A DNA stretch of 64,000 bases, from the NCBI GenBank assembly GCA_030549175.1, contig JAUKUA010000001.1, positions 8,680,001-8,744,000 on the forward strand, read 5' to 3'. Positions 10,906 to 22,000 of the stretch are shown one piece after another. The notes beneath the pieces were generated by a model. That model made no database searches, was not told the origin of the DNA, and worked only from the letters and a program-made list of their open reading frames with translations. The position numbers and the translations under genes were made by a program. This DNA is from Lasiosphaeris hirsuta. Taxonomy: Eukaryota; Ascomycota; Sordariomycetes; Sordariales; Lasiosphaeriaceae. Position 1 is the first letter of the stretch; each line of letters starts with the position of its first letter.

Positions 10906-12796
10906 GAAGAAGTGATCGGCAAACCGATTGACCCCCTGCCGATAGGCGAACCCTACCATCGTGTCGCGACGCGCTCCTAAGCCCTCCCCCAAAACAACCG
11001 TAAATAACTCTACCAAAACGCTCCTAATTGCTGCGAAATTTACCATGTCTGGCCCGCGCGAGCAGAATATTCAGTCCGCAATCGATGCGAGTAAATCCGG
11101 CAAGCCGTTGGTTCAGGCGTGCCGCGATAACGAAGTGCCTTACGCCACGACCTGGGGCCGTCTCCACGGTGCCACCTCCTCGGAAGAACGCCGATTACGG
11201 ACCCGTAAGCTCTCCCCCTAAGAAGAGAGCTTTCTGGTGGATTGGGCGCGTAATGAAGAAGCCGTTGGAAGACCTCCCACGAAGCAAAAGCTTCGCCGCA
11301 TGGCGCAGTCTATTCTCAAAGAGGGTGGTGTTGATACGCCTCTCGGTAAGTGATGGGGGGACCGTTTCGTCACGTGGCATAAGAGCGTCCGTGTTAAGAT
11401 ATCCCGCCCTCTCGATTAACAGCGACGTAAAGGCAGTACCAAGGAGGCTTACGAGGACTTTTTTACCCGGTTAAAGTACTAAATAACCGTTAAAAACATT
11501 TCGCCAAGGTATATCGCCAACATGGACGAGTACGGCATGTAGGAGATGGAGACCTATGATAACGTTAAAGTCATTGGTGACTCTATGACTTCGGAAGCGT
11601 ATCGTGAGACCACGGCGAGTACTACTTGGATCTCTGTAATCGAATGTGTTACTACGGAGGGCCGTGGTCTCACGCCGTGTGTGATTATTACCGGTGAGAC
11701 CCTCCAAGGCTAGTGGTACCCCGAAGACTTTCTTAATCAGCCTTAACTTCGCGATTGGAAGTTTGATCACTCGCCCACTGGCTTCTCTAACGTTAGAATT
11801 GTACTTAAGTAGCTGAGGGATATATTTATTCCGGAGACTCGGCCAGAAAATCCACGGCAATGGCGCCTCTTGATACTTGACGGCGCCTTTAGCTATACTA
11901 CCGAAGATTTCGAGAAGACCGCCTTTGCTAACCGTATCCAGCTAGAATTTCTACCGCCTCATACCTCTCAGAAGACCTAGCTACTAGACCGGAGCGTATT
12001 TGGGCTATTGAAGCAGTATTTTCGCGACGAGACCGCTCTTCTCTGTAGCCGGCTTATCTCATCGCTAGTTAATAAACAACGGTGGATGTTAGCTTACCGA
12101 GAGGCTCGTAAGAAGGGTTTTACGGCTAAAAATATTCGCTCCGGCTTCAGAAAGTGTGGAATCTGGCCTTTTAACCCCGAGCGAATACTGGAAGACCGCC
12201 AGGCAGTAGTGGGAGACTCGCCACCTCCCCCCTCTTACTCCCTGACGCCAACTAACCTTCCCATTACGTCAGTAACGGTATTTAAGACTCCCCAGAAGTT
12301 AGGTGACATCCAGAACGCTCTCCGTGATGTATTGGGTTATAATTCTCCTACTAAGCGTAACGTAAGGAGGCTCCTGATCGGGGCAGGGAAGGCTCTTGAC
12401 ACTAGTAACGGCCAGAGAGCTCTATTGGCAGCCGAAAACGAGTAGTTACGGGCCGACTTAGAAGCTTTAAAGCCCCGGACCAAAAAGAAAGTCAAGGAGC
12501 CTACTAACGGTGGCTTTCCCAGAGCGGAAGATATCGCGGAAGCGGAGAAGGCTTCAAGAAAGCCCCCGAAGTCTCGGAAGCGGAAGCGGGCGGCGGAACC
12601 GGCAGTGGAAGAAGAGGATCGCGTGGAGGAAGTCATTTATGTAATTGCGAGGTTTAACGAGGTTCTAGAAGGCGAATAAATGCCTTTTTGTATTGCATTT
12701 GGCTGTGTTGTGCATGTAAAGTTGCCCAGAGTCCTTGGGGTGCCCCCCCGTCGCATCTATCGGCAGGGGGTCAATCGGTTTGCCGATCACTTCTTC
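10906..12796 (+). mobile_element. Second pogo-superfamily transposon with 40-bp TIRs and TA duplication
   Basis: Perfect 40-bp inverted repeats lie at 10906-10945 and 12757-12796, starting GAAGAAGTGATCGGCAAACC, with flanking TA at 10904-10905 and 12797-12798. Inside each TIR is a short palindrome (ATCGGCAAACCGAT). The TIRs are unrelated to those of the 7041 element, so this is a different family. Length is 1891 bp. The one gene is a stop-ridden transposase. Confidence 0.92.
10961..12679 (+). pseudogene. Pogo-type transposase with psq-like HTH, killed by nonsense codons only
   Basis: A single frame of about 572 codons runs from ATG 10961 to TAA 12679 with no indel. It reads a psq-like helix-turn-helix (IQSAIDASKSGKPL, then QACRDNEVPYATTWGRL), then a DDE core: NMDEYGM, LLILDGAFSY, LPPHTSQKT and LLDRSVFGLLKQYF. 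A basic C-terminal tail follows (KSRKRKRAA). About ten internal stops interrupt it, among them TAA 11219 and TAG 12443. They fall at expected Gln, Trp or Arg codons, for example after MDEYGM and before LLDRSVF, as RIP would produce. The protein is non-functional as it stands. Confidence 0.87.
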
Positions 12797-13011
12797 TACC
12801 TTGAGAGTACCTGTGTTGATTTTGATAGTGGTTCTTTAAGCTCCCTTTCTCTCCTTTTACCTATCGACCCCCCGTTGACCGGTATATCCTGACTAGATGG
12901 CTCCTAACTCTTATATGCCGATTTATACTACTGAAACTTTTCTTCCTAAGCTAAGCGACCGTGAGTATATCTTTAATAACATATAGTTTGTGAAGGAGTC
13001 CGGTATCTGTA

Positions 13012-13159
13012 AGAGGCAATGTGATGATATTACTACCTAGGTGTAGGATAGATGGTATGTGTGATGCTTGGTGCAGGGAAAAGGCAGTGGCTGTCTGGAT
13101 CTGGAGAAATAGGTGGGCAGTGGAGCACAGGCCTCGATGGGAACAGGCCACCGCTAACA
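13012..13159 (+). repeat. Short interspersed repeat, 148 bp, with perfect 9-bp target duplication
   Basis: The unit is bounded by GTATCTGTA at 13003-13011 and again at 13160-13168, so both ends are exact. The left end folds into a hairpin (GGCAAT...ATTACTACC region) and the right end is CCACCGCTAACA. Copies are at 46181-46338 and 29163-29310, with a fragment at 742. No terminal inverted repeat or poly-A tail is visible, so the class is unresolved (non-autonomous DNA element or SINE-like). Confidence 0.8.
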
Positions 13160-13168
13160 GTATCTGTA

Positions 13169-14190
13169 TACCTACGGAAGAGCGAGCGGATAGCCTACGC
13201 GTAAGTTAACACCGTCTTACTCGCGCTATGTTTATCCAGTAGCTTTCCTCTCCGATCAGCCTAGGGGAGGTAAAGCCTGTGAAACTTAAGTTACTTGTTG
13301 CCGAGCCTGCGGGGCGGCTTCTGAGAATACCTCGACAGCCATCCCCTGCAACTTTTCCTCGGTTCCAGTGCCCACGGCGGATCTTGAAATATCGACGTGA
13401 ATGGGGCACCTCTAAATATGCTTCATCTTATGTCCTCTCCCGGGAAGTCGTCAAGCTTGTAGAGCTGCTTAGTACCCTAAACGACGTTAATACCTCCGTC
13501 GGCGCTTTTTCCCGTATCTCGTAGGGCATAATTAACCGAATAGCCAGCCGGATTAAAGCTTCCAGCTGAGACTAACCATTGGAGACGGAAATATCGGTAC
13601 TTCCCTTTAACCGCCCTATTATAGATCTGTACTTAGTAACCGTCTAACACGACTTAAAAGGCGCGTCGTGCCTAAGCCCTTACTTTTGGAAAAGGTATTC
13701 TAAAAATTGATATATTAGTAGAACGCCCGGAGACATATTACATGAAAGTATATTGGGAAGCCCTTTAAGTATAGTCTGAGAAAAGTATCTTGATCTTATA
13801 TATGATATAATGGTATGTTTTACTAGTTTAATAGAAATCCCAAAAATATTGTTGGTTAACCTGAAGATTATTATTATACATATCCTGAATATAAAGGGTG
13901 ATAATATATCAAGGCGTTTTATGTTGTGAAAAAGATTAAAATCAAGTTTAATAAAAGTCGTATTTAAAAATTAATTAATCAACTAAGGGTATTTAGCTTA
14001 ATGAAAACACTGAGCTTAGAACGGTTTATACTATTATTATAGTTTATTATAGTTACTTAGGTAGGGTAATATATTAAGACTCGATTTATCTTGTCGACCT
14101 GACGTGTCGTTCGAGAGGCGGATTAAAATTCACCACCCCTCCAATCGGCTGAAGATGCGGCCCCGAATGTGCTTTTTATAATCCTCTCCT
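13169..14190. other. AT-rich repeat debris
   Basis: Only short ORFs such as 13279-13524 are present, with no recognised family. From 13660 on, the DNA is strongly AT-rich and looks RIP-eroded. Confidence 0.45.
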
Positions 14191-14409
14191 AGAGTGTAGT
14201 TGTGTTTCTATTCTTCATGTTTCTTAGCCTTGCTGCACTAGTTAATCACATACCCTGATGACAGTAATCTTTCTGACAAGTGTGAATCATTTCTGAGAAT
14301 CTTACCATTGAGAGTGAATCTTCTTTATCCAGTCCACACGTAAGCATCTTGATCTACGATCTATCATCTAACACTGAGTACCCCGGTACCTAGTGCATAG
14401 CTTGTAACA
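14191..14409 (+). repeat. LTR relic related to the solo LTR at 60843
   Basis: The last 200 bp of the 60843 LTR can be recognised here in mutated form: CCTGATGACAGTAATCTTTC matches a CTGGTGATAGCAATC stretch, then TCTGAGA, and the ending ACACTGAG...GTGCATAGCTTGTAACA. The CA end is at 14409. The 5' part and a target duplication cannot be identified. Confidence 0.55.
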
Positions 14410-14849
14410 ACTCCTTCCGCCCCCTTTCCCCCCTCCCTTGCTACGCCCCACCTAAGGCGGAAAATTACAAACACCTCCAAGAAAGGAACAAGAAAATTGC
14501 TAAACAAATTTACGGCTTTACCTTATGCGTTTCTTATGCAGCCATGACGTTCTCATAAGACTGATAAACATCCTTTTCAGCGTCAAAATTCAATCGCGAC
14601 GTCTCACGCGGTAAGTGGGCCATCCGGGGATTCTTCCAGACTTTGGACAAATCGACCTCATGCTAGCTTTTCGCACGCTAATTATAGAAGACCAGTTTGT
14701 CTCTCTAGGTATGAAAGTTGTAACGAACTACTTCTCTCGAATTGGGCATGCTATGTAGCATGGTTCATACAGAAAGCACGACTTGGATCTACTCATGGCG
14801 TAGGTTGTAGGCTCGGAAGATGTACCTCTCTGCTCGGACAAGAAGCTTC
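14410..14849. other. Intergenic, nothing recognised
   Basis: This lies between the LTR relic and the 3' end of the NmrA-like gene. No coding or repeat signal is seen beyond pyrimidine-rich patches. Confidence 0.4.
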
Positions 14850-15847
14850 CTACTTGAAATCCCCCTTCTTCACCTCCAAAAATTCCTTCCAGCTGGTCAC
14901 CTTCAACCCGACCTCGGCAAGCAAGTTATGTCCCTCAGACAGCGATGCGCCCGCAAAGAAGCCCGGCTCCTCACACAGCAGCTCATTCTCGAGGATCTCC
15001 TGGGCGATGTGCGGAGGTAGGAAACTCATGTACAGGTCAGAGTCGAGCTGCACGTACAGTCCCTTATGGCCGGTCACCTGTGTGAACTCGTCCATGATGC
15101 GGGTCGGGGTGTAGTAGTCGGCCGCGGCGTGGATTGACTTGTTGACGACCTTGGCGGGGTTTCTGGCTACTGCTACGAAGTATTTACCTGGGAGCAGAGA
15201 AATGTTAGCTGCCAGACTGAGCAGAAGAGGGGAGGGGAGGACTCACCCATGTCCTTGTCGGCAAAGAAGAGCGGCAGCTGCGCCTTGGTGGGACTGGTTG
15301 GCCCGGCGAGCGTGTACGACCCGTCTTCGCCCTTGCGCAGGAGGCCGAGGTTGGTAAAGTTGGTCATGTAGTATCCCGGCTGGATAAAGGTGGCCGGGAT
15401 ACCCTGCGAGCGGATGTATTTCTCAACGTCGGCCTTGCGATCAAAGTGGGCCACGTGCGGGAGCTTGCCTCCGGACGCGTCGGTGACGTTGATAAGGGAC
15501 GAGAAAATCAGGTGCTTCACACCGGCATCCTTGGCGGCGTCGGCGACGTTCTTGCCGTGCTCCGTCTCGGTGCCAGGTGCTGCCCCTGTCACCATATCGG
15601 GCAGCGTGACAAGGAAGATTGTGTGGGTGTCCTGGAGTGCCACAGCGAGGGAGGGCCGCGAGTTCATGTCGGCCGTGGTGACCTCGATGCCCTCCTGGGC
15701 TAGAGTTTGGGCCGACGGCTTGGATACATCGCGGGTGACGGCGCGGATCTTGAAGGTCTTGGATAAGACGGGGTCGGCAAGGACAGCACGAATAACCGAA
15801 CCACCCTGGACACCGGTGGCGCCGAAAACTGTGAGGATCTTTGACAT
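14850..15847 (-). CDS. NmrA-like family NAD(P)-binding protein, two exons
   Basis: Exons are 15847-15247 and 15187-14850, encoding 312 residues. The 59-bp intron (15246-15188) has a GTGAGT donor, a CTAAC branch and a CAG acceptor, and joins DKDMG to KYFVAV. The N-terminus ILTVFGATGVQGGSV is the glycine-rich dinucleotide motif of the atypical SDR/NmrA family, and HLIFSSL and IQPGYYMTNF are typical later motifs. There is no catalytic YxxxK at the usual place, as expected for NmrA-like redox sensors that bind NAD(P) without catalysis. The family includes negative regulators of GATA factors and isoflavone-reductase-like enzymes, so enzymatic activity cannot be excluded. It is transcribed away from the Zn2Cys6 gene at 16402. 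Confidence 0.88.
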
Positions 15848-15971
15848 GATGGGGATTCTGGGAACTGTGTGTGTGTATCAAATAAGTGCAGAGAGAAAGC
15901 AGGCTGTGACAGAAGAGGGTCTCGGTCGGAGATGAGGCGGACGGGAGAAGGGTTGCTGCTGGAGGCAGCGA

Positions 15972-15978
15972 TTTTATA
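15972..15978 (-). promoter_or_regulatory. TATA box of the NmrA-like gene
   Basis: On the minus strand this reads TATAAAA about 125 bp upstream of the ATG at 15847, a normal distance for a fungal core promoter. It lies in the 550-bp region shared with the Zn2Cys6 gene. Confidence 0.45.
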
Positions 15979-16401
15979 GCCCGCTAATTCCTGTTCCTGG
16001 AACTCCGGGTTGACCGTTGGGAGGTGCCCAACTTGGTCGAGTGCATCACATCCATGTATTTCAAATCATTTGGTGACGATAGAGGCCGAGTCCGAGAGGT
16101 TGCGCAGGGTATCCAATCAGGGGGCTGCTCATAGGTTTACAGAGACTTGATCAAGTTCTTGTTTGCTGCGCTCCATGCAAGGAGGGGCGGTGCAGACAGG
16201 GCTACCGAATCCTCCGCCCCGCTTCGGACACCGAACTGCCTCGGATTGGCTGTCTGCTGCCTCGGGTAGCCTCAATATTACCAGCTTCTGCCGCTTTTCG
16301 TCGGATCAGTCAGCCATATCTTGTTCCAGCTTCCGCGACACCATTCCACGTTTCCCCATTCTTGCTCTCGTCCCAGATTGAAGCGTGCCCCGAATGCCGA
16401 G

Positions 16402-18474
16402 ATGGAAGCCCAGCAGCAGCTGCCGCAGCCACACGCTCAAAGAGAACACTACAGCGGGAGCGCAGCGGGCCAACTGGCATGTACCCAGTGCCGTAGCCGC
16501 AAGTTAAAATGCGATCGCAAGCGGCCACGGTGTGATCGCTGCTTCGAAAAGAGCGAAACCTGCAGCTATCCGGAAACCCGCCACCGGGGCCTAGGCCGGC
16601 GGAGGACCGTGAAGGATCTCGAGGAGCGGATCGAGGAGCTTGAGGGGCTCCTCAGAGCCGCAAATCTTGGGGCGGTCGCGCATGGAGCCCATCAAGATCT
16701 GTCCTTCTTGGGCACCGACCCGCTGCCGCCGTCCCTCCCACCCGCAGACCTGCCATTCGCGGAATCGCCGCCCTTGATAGATCCAGGTCCAGCAGCTGGC
16801 CAGCTGGTCGATCTCGGTCTCTTTGAACAGTTCCCTCCGTTCAAGCTAGTCGACGAGCTGACGGCCCTCTTCTTCCAAAATATCCACGCCGGTGCTCCCT
16901 TGCTGCACCAGGCAACCTACTCCGCGGCCGTGCGCCTCCCTCCGCACATGCGTCCTCCGATGTGCCTCCAATACATCGTAATGGCCTCGGCCGCAGCCAC
17001 ATGCCCAGCATACCGCCACCTTTCCGAGCCCTTCTACCAACGAGCCCGAGTGTACGCCGAAGTGGACGAGGTGCGGGGGCAGGGTGAAGTCTTTACCACG
17101 GTGGCCCACGTCCAGTCCTGGTGTCTCATCTCTGCGTATGAATGTCATGTTTACGCAATCTTCACGAGGGCATCCACCAGTCTGTGTCGCGCCGTCCGGA
17201 TCGCCCAGATGCTCAGAATGCACCAGCTCGACAACCGACAAGCCGCAGACCTCGGCTCCAGCCTACCCCCACCAAGAAACCGCATCGAAGCCGAAGAGCG
17301 CCGCCGAGCGTGGTGGGTTGTCTTCCTGGCTGACCGCTTCCTCGCATGCACCACGGGCTGGCCGTCCCTCATCGACGAGCGGCATGTCTACACCAACCTC
17401 CCATCCACCGAGGAAGTCTTTACGGACAACACAGAGAACCCCTATCCAACACCCCTGTCCGGCGGCCTCGATATACTCAAGCAGGGACAAGGCGGACTCC
17501 TCTCGCCTTTTGCCATGCGCATCCTCGCCGCCAACGAGCTCCTGCACGCCCTCGACCATAGCGCACGGGGCGGTTCCAATCAGGACACTTTGGGTCGCAG
17601 TCCAAACAGCCAGCACTGGCACCGCCACCGCGAGATCGACACCAACCTCGTAGCACTCACCCATCTTCTCCCAGAGAGTTTTGATGTATCCCGCAACCCG
17701 CGAAATCTCGACGCCATCCTCGTGCACGTCTGCACCAGCATGGCTCTTCTGCATCTCCACCGCCGTCCCTCCCAGCACATGGAAGAGTCTGCTGCCCGCC
17801 TGCTCCCCGCCGCCAAGACGATCCTCTTCGTCGTGCACGCCACGGCATCTGCAAACTTTCTCGCAACCGCCATCCGAAACCCCCTCGTGCCTTTCGCGAC
17901 GTACATGGCTGCGTCTGTGTTTCTGTCAGACTGCAGCCGGTCCGTTCCTGCGCATGTCCCCGGCTATGTCCCCGACGACCTAGACCAGGGGAGGAACCGG
18001 CGGAGCGAGGAGAGTTTGGAACACCTAGCAAATATCCTAGTCTCATTTGCGGGAAAGAGTCCCCTCGCCAGAGCGAATATGCTGCAGTTGGCGGCGGATT
18101 TGCAGAGGGCTGGGAGGAGCTGGCTGATGGAAAGGATACTTGCTACGGGTGAGGGGGAAGGGATGGAGGGAGTGCAATTTCTGGCTGGGAGTGGAGGGAC
18201 TATGGTATTTTGTCCGGTGCTGAGTTCTGCGCGGGGTGGTAATAACGGGGAGGGGATTGGGGGGCTGGGGGGTTCCCTTGGCGGAAGCAGCACATGGGGG
18301 CAGGGACGAGGAGGTGGTGGTATTGATCTCCCTAGTGATAGTTATGAGCCGTTGTTAGGTGGTCCATCTAATGTGGGGCTCCCTGGGGCTGCTGGGCCGT
18401 CTATTTTGCAGGCCGATTCCCCTGATGGACTCTTTTCGCAACTCTCGGCAGCGGGTCTCGGGGCTTTTATATAG
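16402..18474 (+). CDS. Zn2Cys6 transcription factor
   Basis: The frame is open from 16321, but the Met at 16402 (MEAQQQ) is preferred because the binuclear zinc cluster follows closely. The cysteines sit in ACTQCRSRKLKC and RCDRCFEKSETC, spaced C-x2-C-x6-C-x6-C-x2-C-x6-C. A linker and a short coiled coil (VKDLEERIEELEGLL) for dimerisation come next, then the fungal-specific regulatory domain with the WWVVFLADRF motif. The protein has 690 residues and ends in a glycine-rich tail. It should bind CGG-type half-sites in the nucleus. Its target is unknown. The divergent NmrA-like gene sharing its promoter is the best local candidate, which is inference. Confidence 0.9.
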   Translation: MEAQQQLPQPHAQREHYSGSAAGQLACTQCRSRKLKCDRKRPRCDRCFEKSETCSYPETRHRGLGRRRTVKDLEERIEELEGLLRAANLGAVAHGAHQDLSFLGTDPLPPSLPPADLPFAESPPLIDPGPAAGQLVDLGLFEQFPPFKLVDELTALFFQNIHAGAPLLHQATYSAAVRLPPHMRPPMCLQYIVMASAAATCPAYRHLSEPFYQRARVYAEVDEVRGQGEVFTTVAHVQSWCLISAYECHVYAIFTRASTSLCRAVRIAQMLRMHQLDNRQAADLGSSLPPPRNRIEAEERRRAWWVVFLADRFLACTTGWPSLIDERHVYTNLPSTEEVFTDNTENPYPTPLSGGLDILKQGQGGLLSPFAMRILAANELLHALDHSARGGSNQDTLGRSPNSQHWHRHREIDTNLVALTHLLPESFDVSRNPRNLDAILVHVCTSMALLHLHRRPSQHMEESAARLLPAAKTILFVVHATASANFLATAIRNPLVPFATYMAASVFLSDCSRSVPAHVPGYVPDDLDQGRNRRSEESLEHLANILVSFAGKSPLARANMLQLAADLQRAGRSWLMERILATGEGEGMEGVQFLAGSGGTMVFCPVLSSARGGNNGEGIGGLGGSLGGSSTWGQGRGGGGIDLPSDSYEPLLGGPSNVGLPGAAGPSILQADSPDGLFSQLSAAGLGAFI

Positions 18475-19047
18475 TGTTGAAAAACGAAGCAGGTCTAATA
18501 CTGATCTGGCCTCTCGTCGAGGCCGTCATATTTATTCAGCTTTATTCTAACGGAACTAGTAACGATCCGGCACTTACGCTCTTAATCGATGGCGATAGGC
18601 TTAACCGTTCCCTGACGGGCACACCCGCCTAATCAATGACCGTGATGTCTAATTCAAGTGGTAGCGAACTGGCGCAGTGCGACAGCAATCAACCAAAGAA
18701 AAAGAAGAGAGGGGCCAAAATGAAGCAACTCCACAAGATCTTGGGTGCTTTCGGGGTCATGGAATCTCTATGCCATGCATCGGAAACCTTTGCGTTTTTG
18801 TACTCTACTCGTGAGCAGGACTAAGCCGTCCCCTACGGAACCCCAATTGGCCACGACCAGGTGCCAAATTCACCAAGGTCGAGCTCCATTTCGTAGAGGG
18901 GGGGTAGACTTTCTCGGACACCGACTCCGCACTAGCTGCAAGTGACCATATTCAGAAAAATGTTATTATCTCTACGAGGTTCACCCTTGTTGCTATTGTT
19001 CAGATCTCTCGCCAATTCGCCTCGCGCCTAACCTCGGAAAATCCACG
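18475..19047. other. Convergent 3' intergenic region
   Basis: This separates the ends of the Zn2Cys6 gene and the DUF3433 gene. Only short ORFs without a family were seen. Confidence 0.4.
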
Positions 19048-22000
19048 CTAGCAATTCTCGGCCCTCCACCTCCCACTTTTCTTATCAAATACCTCTTGCC
19101 CCATTTCCCTGACCAACCGATCCCTCTCCTTCCCCGACAGTAAAGCTAGCTCCTGCATATTATCCACAACTCCCAAGTCACAGACATAGGCCATGCAACC
19201 GACTATTGTATCCGGTCTCATCGGCAGCATTGACCGCTGGCCCCCTCGACACCACTTCCACACTAAAGACGCAGCTAATACTAGCACCATGTACGCTAGT
19301 ATGGCAACGGACATCCAAGTACAGGCTTCATGCATCTTCCAAGTTATCGTGTTGCGAAACGGCACGCTGGACAAGAGAATGGGCGTAAACTTGGCGAGGA
19401 GAGCGGCGATGGCGACGTTAAGCAAGAGGACGTCTTCCGCGGTCCGGATAGAGACGAGCCAAGTCCGGCCAAAGACAGAGAAGATGTGATGTATGGGGTA
19501 CAAGAAGATAGACGTCCGCGGACGTTGAGGAGGAATGTCGGGATCAGACAAGCGCTGGTGGATGTGAGCGTCGAAGGTGCGGGCCAAGTGGAAATCCCAG
19601 AATCCGCTTACGGCGATGCCAAAAGTTGTAAAGAGAATGCGAACGCCAAAGGATTGGCTGTCCATGAATACCTCAAAGGCCGTGTCAATTGTGACGGTCT
19701 CGTAGTAGAGAATCAGAATGAGGAGGCCGGCGGTTAGAATGAGGGCGGAGAGTTGTACTATAGTCTCTTTGTGCACCAATCCGGGCGAAATTTGGCGGCA
19801 AAGTCCTCTCAAGACCGTGTTTGACGAACGAGGGCCGGGAACCGGCTTCCGTTTCCGCGGATCTCGTTTCGTGACTATCGGAATCGGTTTCTTGTCCTCA
19901 AGTGGTCGGACGTTGACGATCGTAATACCGTACCGTTCCTCGTTCGTCCCGTAGAAACCGAGTCTGAAGCGCACATTCTTCTCCTCCCCTGTAAGACAGC
20001 GAGAGCCTTCCGCTCCATGAATCCCCTTTATGAATCTCCGGAACTCCCGCTTGGACATCAAGCTCGCCAAACCCACAATGCTCCACGGCTCCGCCCCAAG
20101 CCCAGTCCGCCACCTCCAAACTAACACGCCCATCCCGACAACAAGCAACATCATCGCAACCAAAAAGCCCTCGGAAATCCTCATCGGAACCCCCGCCTTC
20201 CTCAACCCAAAAGCACAAAGCCTCAACCCCGGCGAACCATCCGCATTGCTCTCTCCTCTCTTATCCCCCCCCTCGTCCCTACAACTCGTAGTAAACTCCA
20301 ACCTAATAACCTCCCCCGACAGCGAAACCAGCGCCACGCTCACCCACCGAAGCAGCACATTCATGCCCGGCAATGCATCCCTCCATCTCGCCCAAAACCT
20401 CACAGCAATCCCAGGTCCCCCGAATATCCCACCCCCATCCCTCCCCAGCAAGAGCGAATCCTCCGCCGTGGCCCCGCCGGGGTGACTCAGCGCACGGAAC
20501 GGGAGCATCGCGTTCAGCGTGCTGGAGAAGACCTCGATAAAGACGGAGAGGAGGGTGGCGAGGAGGACGGGAATGAGAGAGGCCATGAGGAAGTCGGTTT
20601 CCGAGCGGAGGTTGAAGAATGCGGCGCCGGCACCCGGAGGGATTGGACCGGGTGGGAGGATGATCAGTGGGTTTTGGTCAGGGCCTGGGCGGGGATCGTG
20701 TAAGGGGGACTTGGAGGAGAAGGGGATGGATGAGTTGTCTGGTGTGAAGGCAGTGCTGGACGTGTGTTGATCAGACAGCGAGGTAGTGTTGAGCTGCAAT
20801 GGTGTGAAGGTTCCTGGCTTAGTGAGAAGACCAGTGGTGATGGTGAAAAAGGAGACGAAAGTTGTGGTGACGCTGACGATGGTGCCCGTCACATCTTGAG
20901 TGTTGATTGTCGTGATTATTGTCGATGTTCCCCTCCCTGTTGATGGGGATTTCTCGACGCTTGGCACCGAAGCCATCTGGCTGCTGGGGCTGGCGGTGAT
21001 AGAGGAGACGTAGGTTATGGTGACATTGGCGATGGCGCCATTTATATCTTGAGTGCTGATTGTCGTGACTATTGTTGATCTCTCCTCTGTTGATGGGGAT
21101 TTCTCGGTGCTCGGGGATGTCTCGATGCTTGGGACTGAAGCCATCTGGCTGCTGGGGCGGCTTCTTGTGACTGGTCGTGCGCCAGGAGAATCCGTGGTTG
21201 TTACCTGGTTCTCGCTAACTGAAGCCGACGCTGCGGACGTCGAGGACACAGACTGGCTAAGAGAAGTAGAGGGCGTGCTGCTCTTCAAGCTGGGCTCTCT
21301 GCTGGAACTTGGGGTCGCGGGCGTCGCGGCAGTACTACTACTGCTGCTGGTGTCATTACGGCTGGAAGTCGCAGTGATAGTGGTGCTGTGGGCGACAGTT
21401 GCACTGCTGGTGCTATTGGAGGTGGTGGTAGTACTAGCTATCGATTGGGGTCTAGACAGCGGCAAAGTCCACCATACCGTGCTGCGACTGGGACTCCACG
21501 TAGTCGCTGGGTAGTATGGAAGCGTTGCGGGGTACAGGGCCGTGTAGGCCGGTGGCTGTGGCTCGTTCCCAAAGACGTCGGCCTTGTCGGTCAGTTTGGC
21601 CTCGCTTGGGGCCACAGTCCGGATCTCTAAAGCCAACAGAACATCGCCATTCGAATTGGTAGAAGTGGCTGGCCAGCGGATGCGTGGTTCCTGCATCTCC
21701 GTGAAGGTGGCCACTCCGTATGCCTCGCCCCGGTGAGGTGCGAACCAATTAGTCTGGTGAGCCCGACTGAAAGCGCTAATTGCCTGTAGCACCGAGTTGC
21801 ATCCTGAGTCATCTGACAAAACTGTCGTGGCCGTGACCCAGCCCGAGTTGGGCCCCTTCCGGTAGTTCTGAATGTTGCAAGGACACCACGATAGATCGTC
21901 GTTTAACACAATGGGAATGGCCTCTCTGTAACCGTGATAATCCTCGCCGCCAAACTCAGCGATGGTATGCAGTATGCGTGGGGGACTCCAACCGCAGTGG

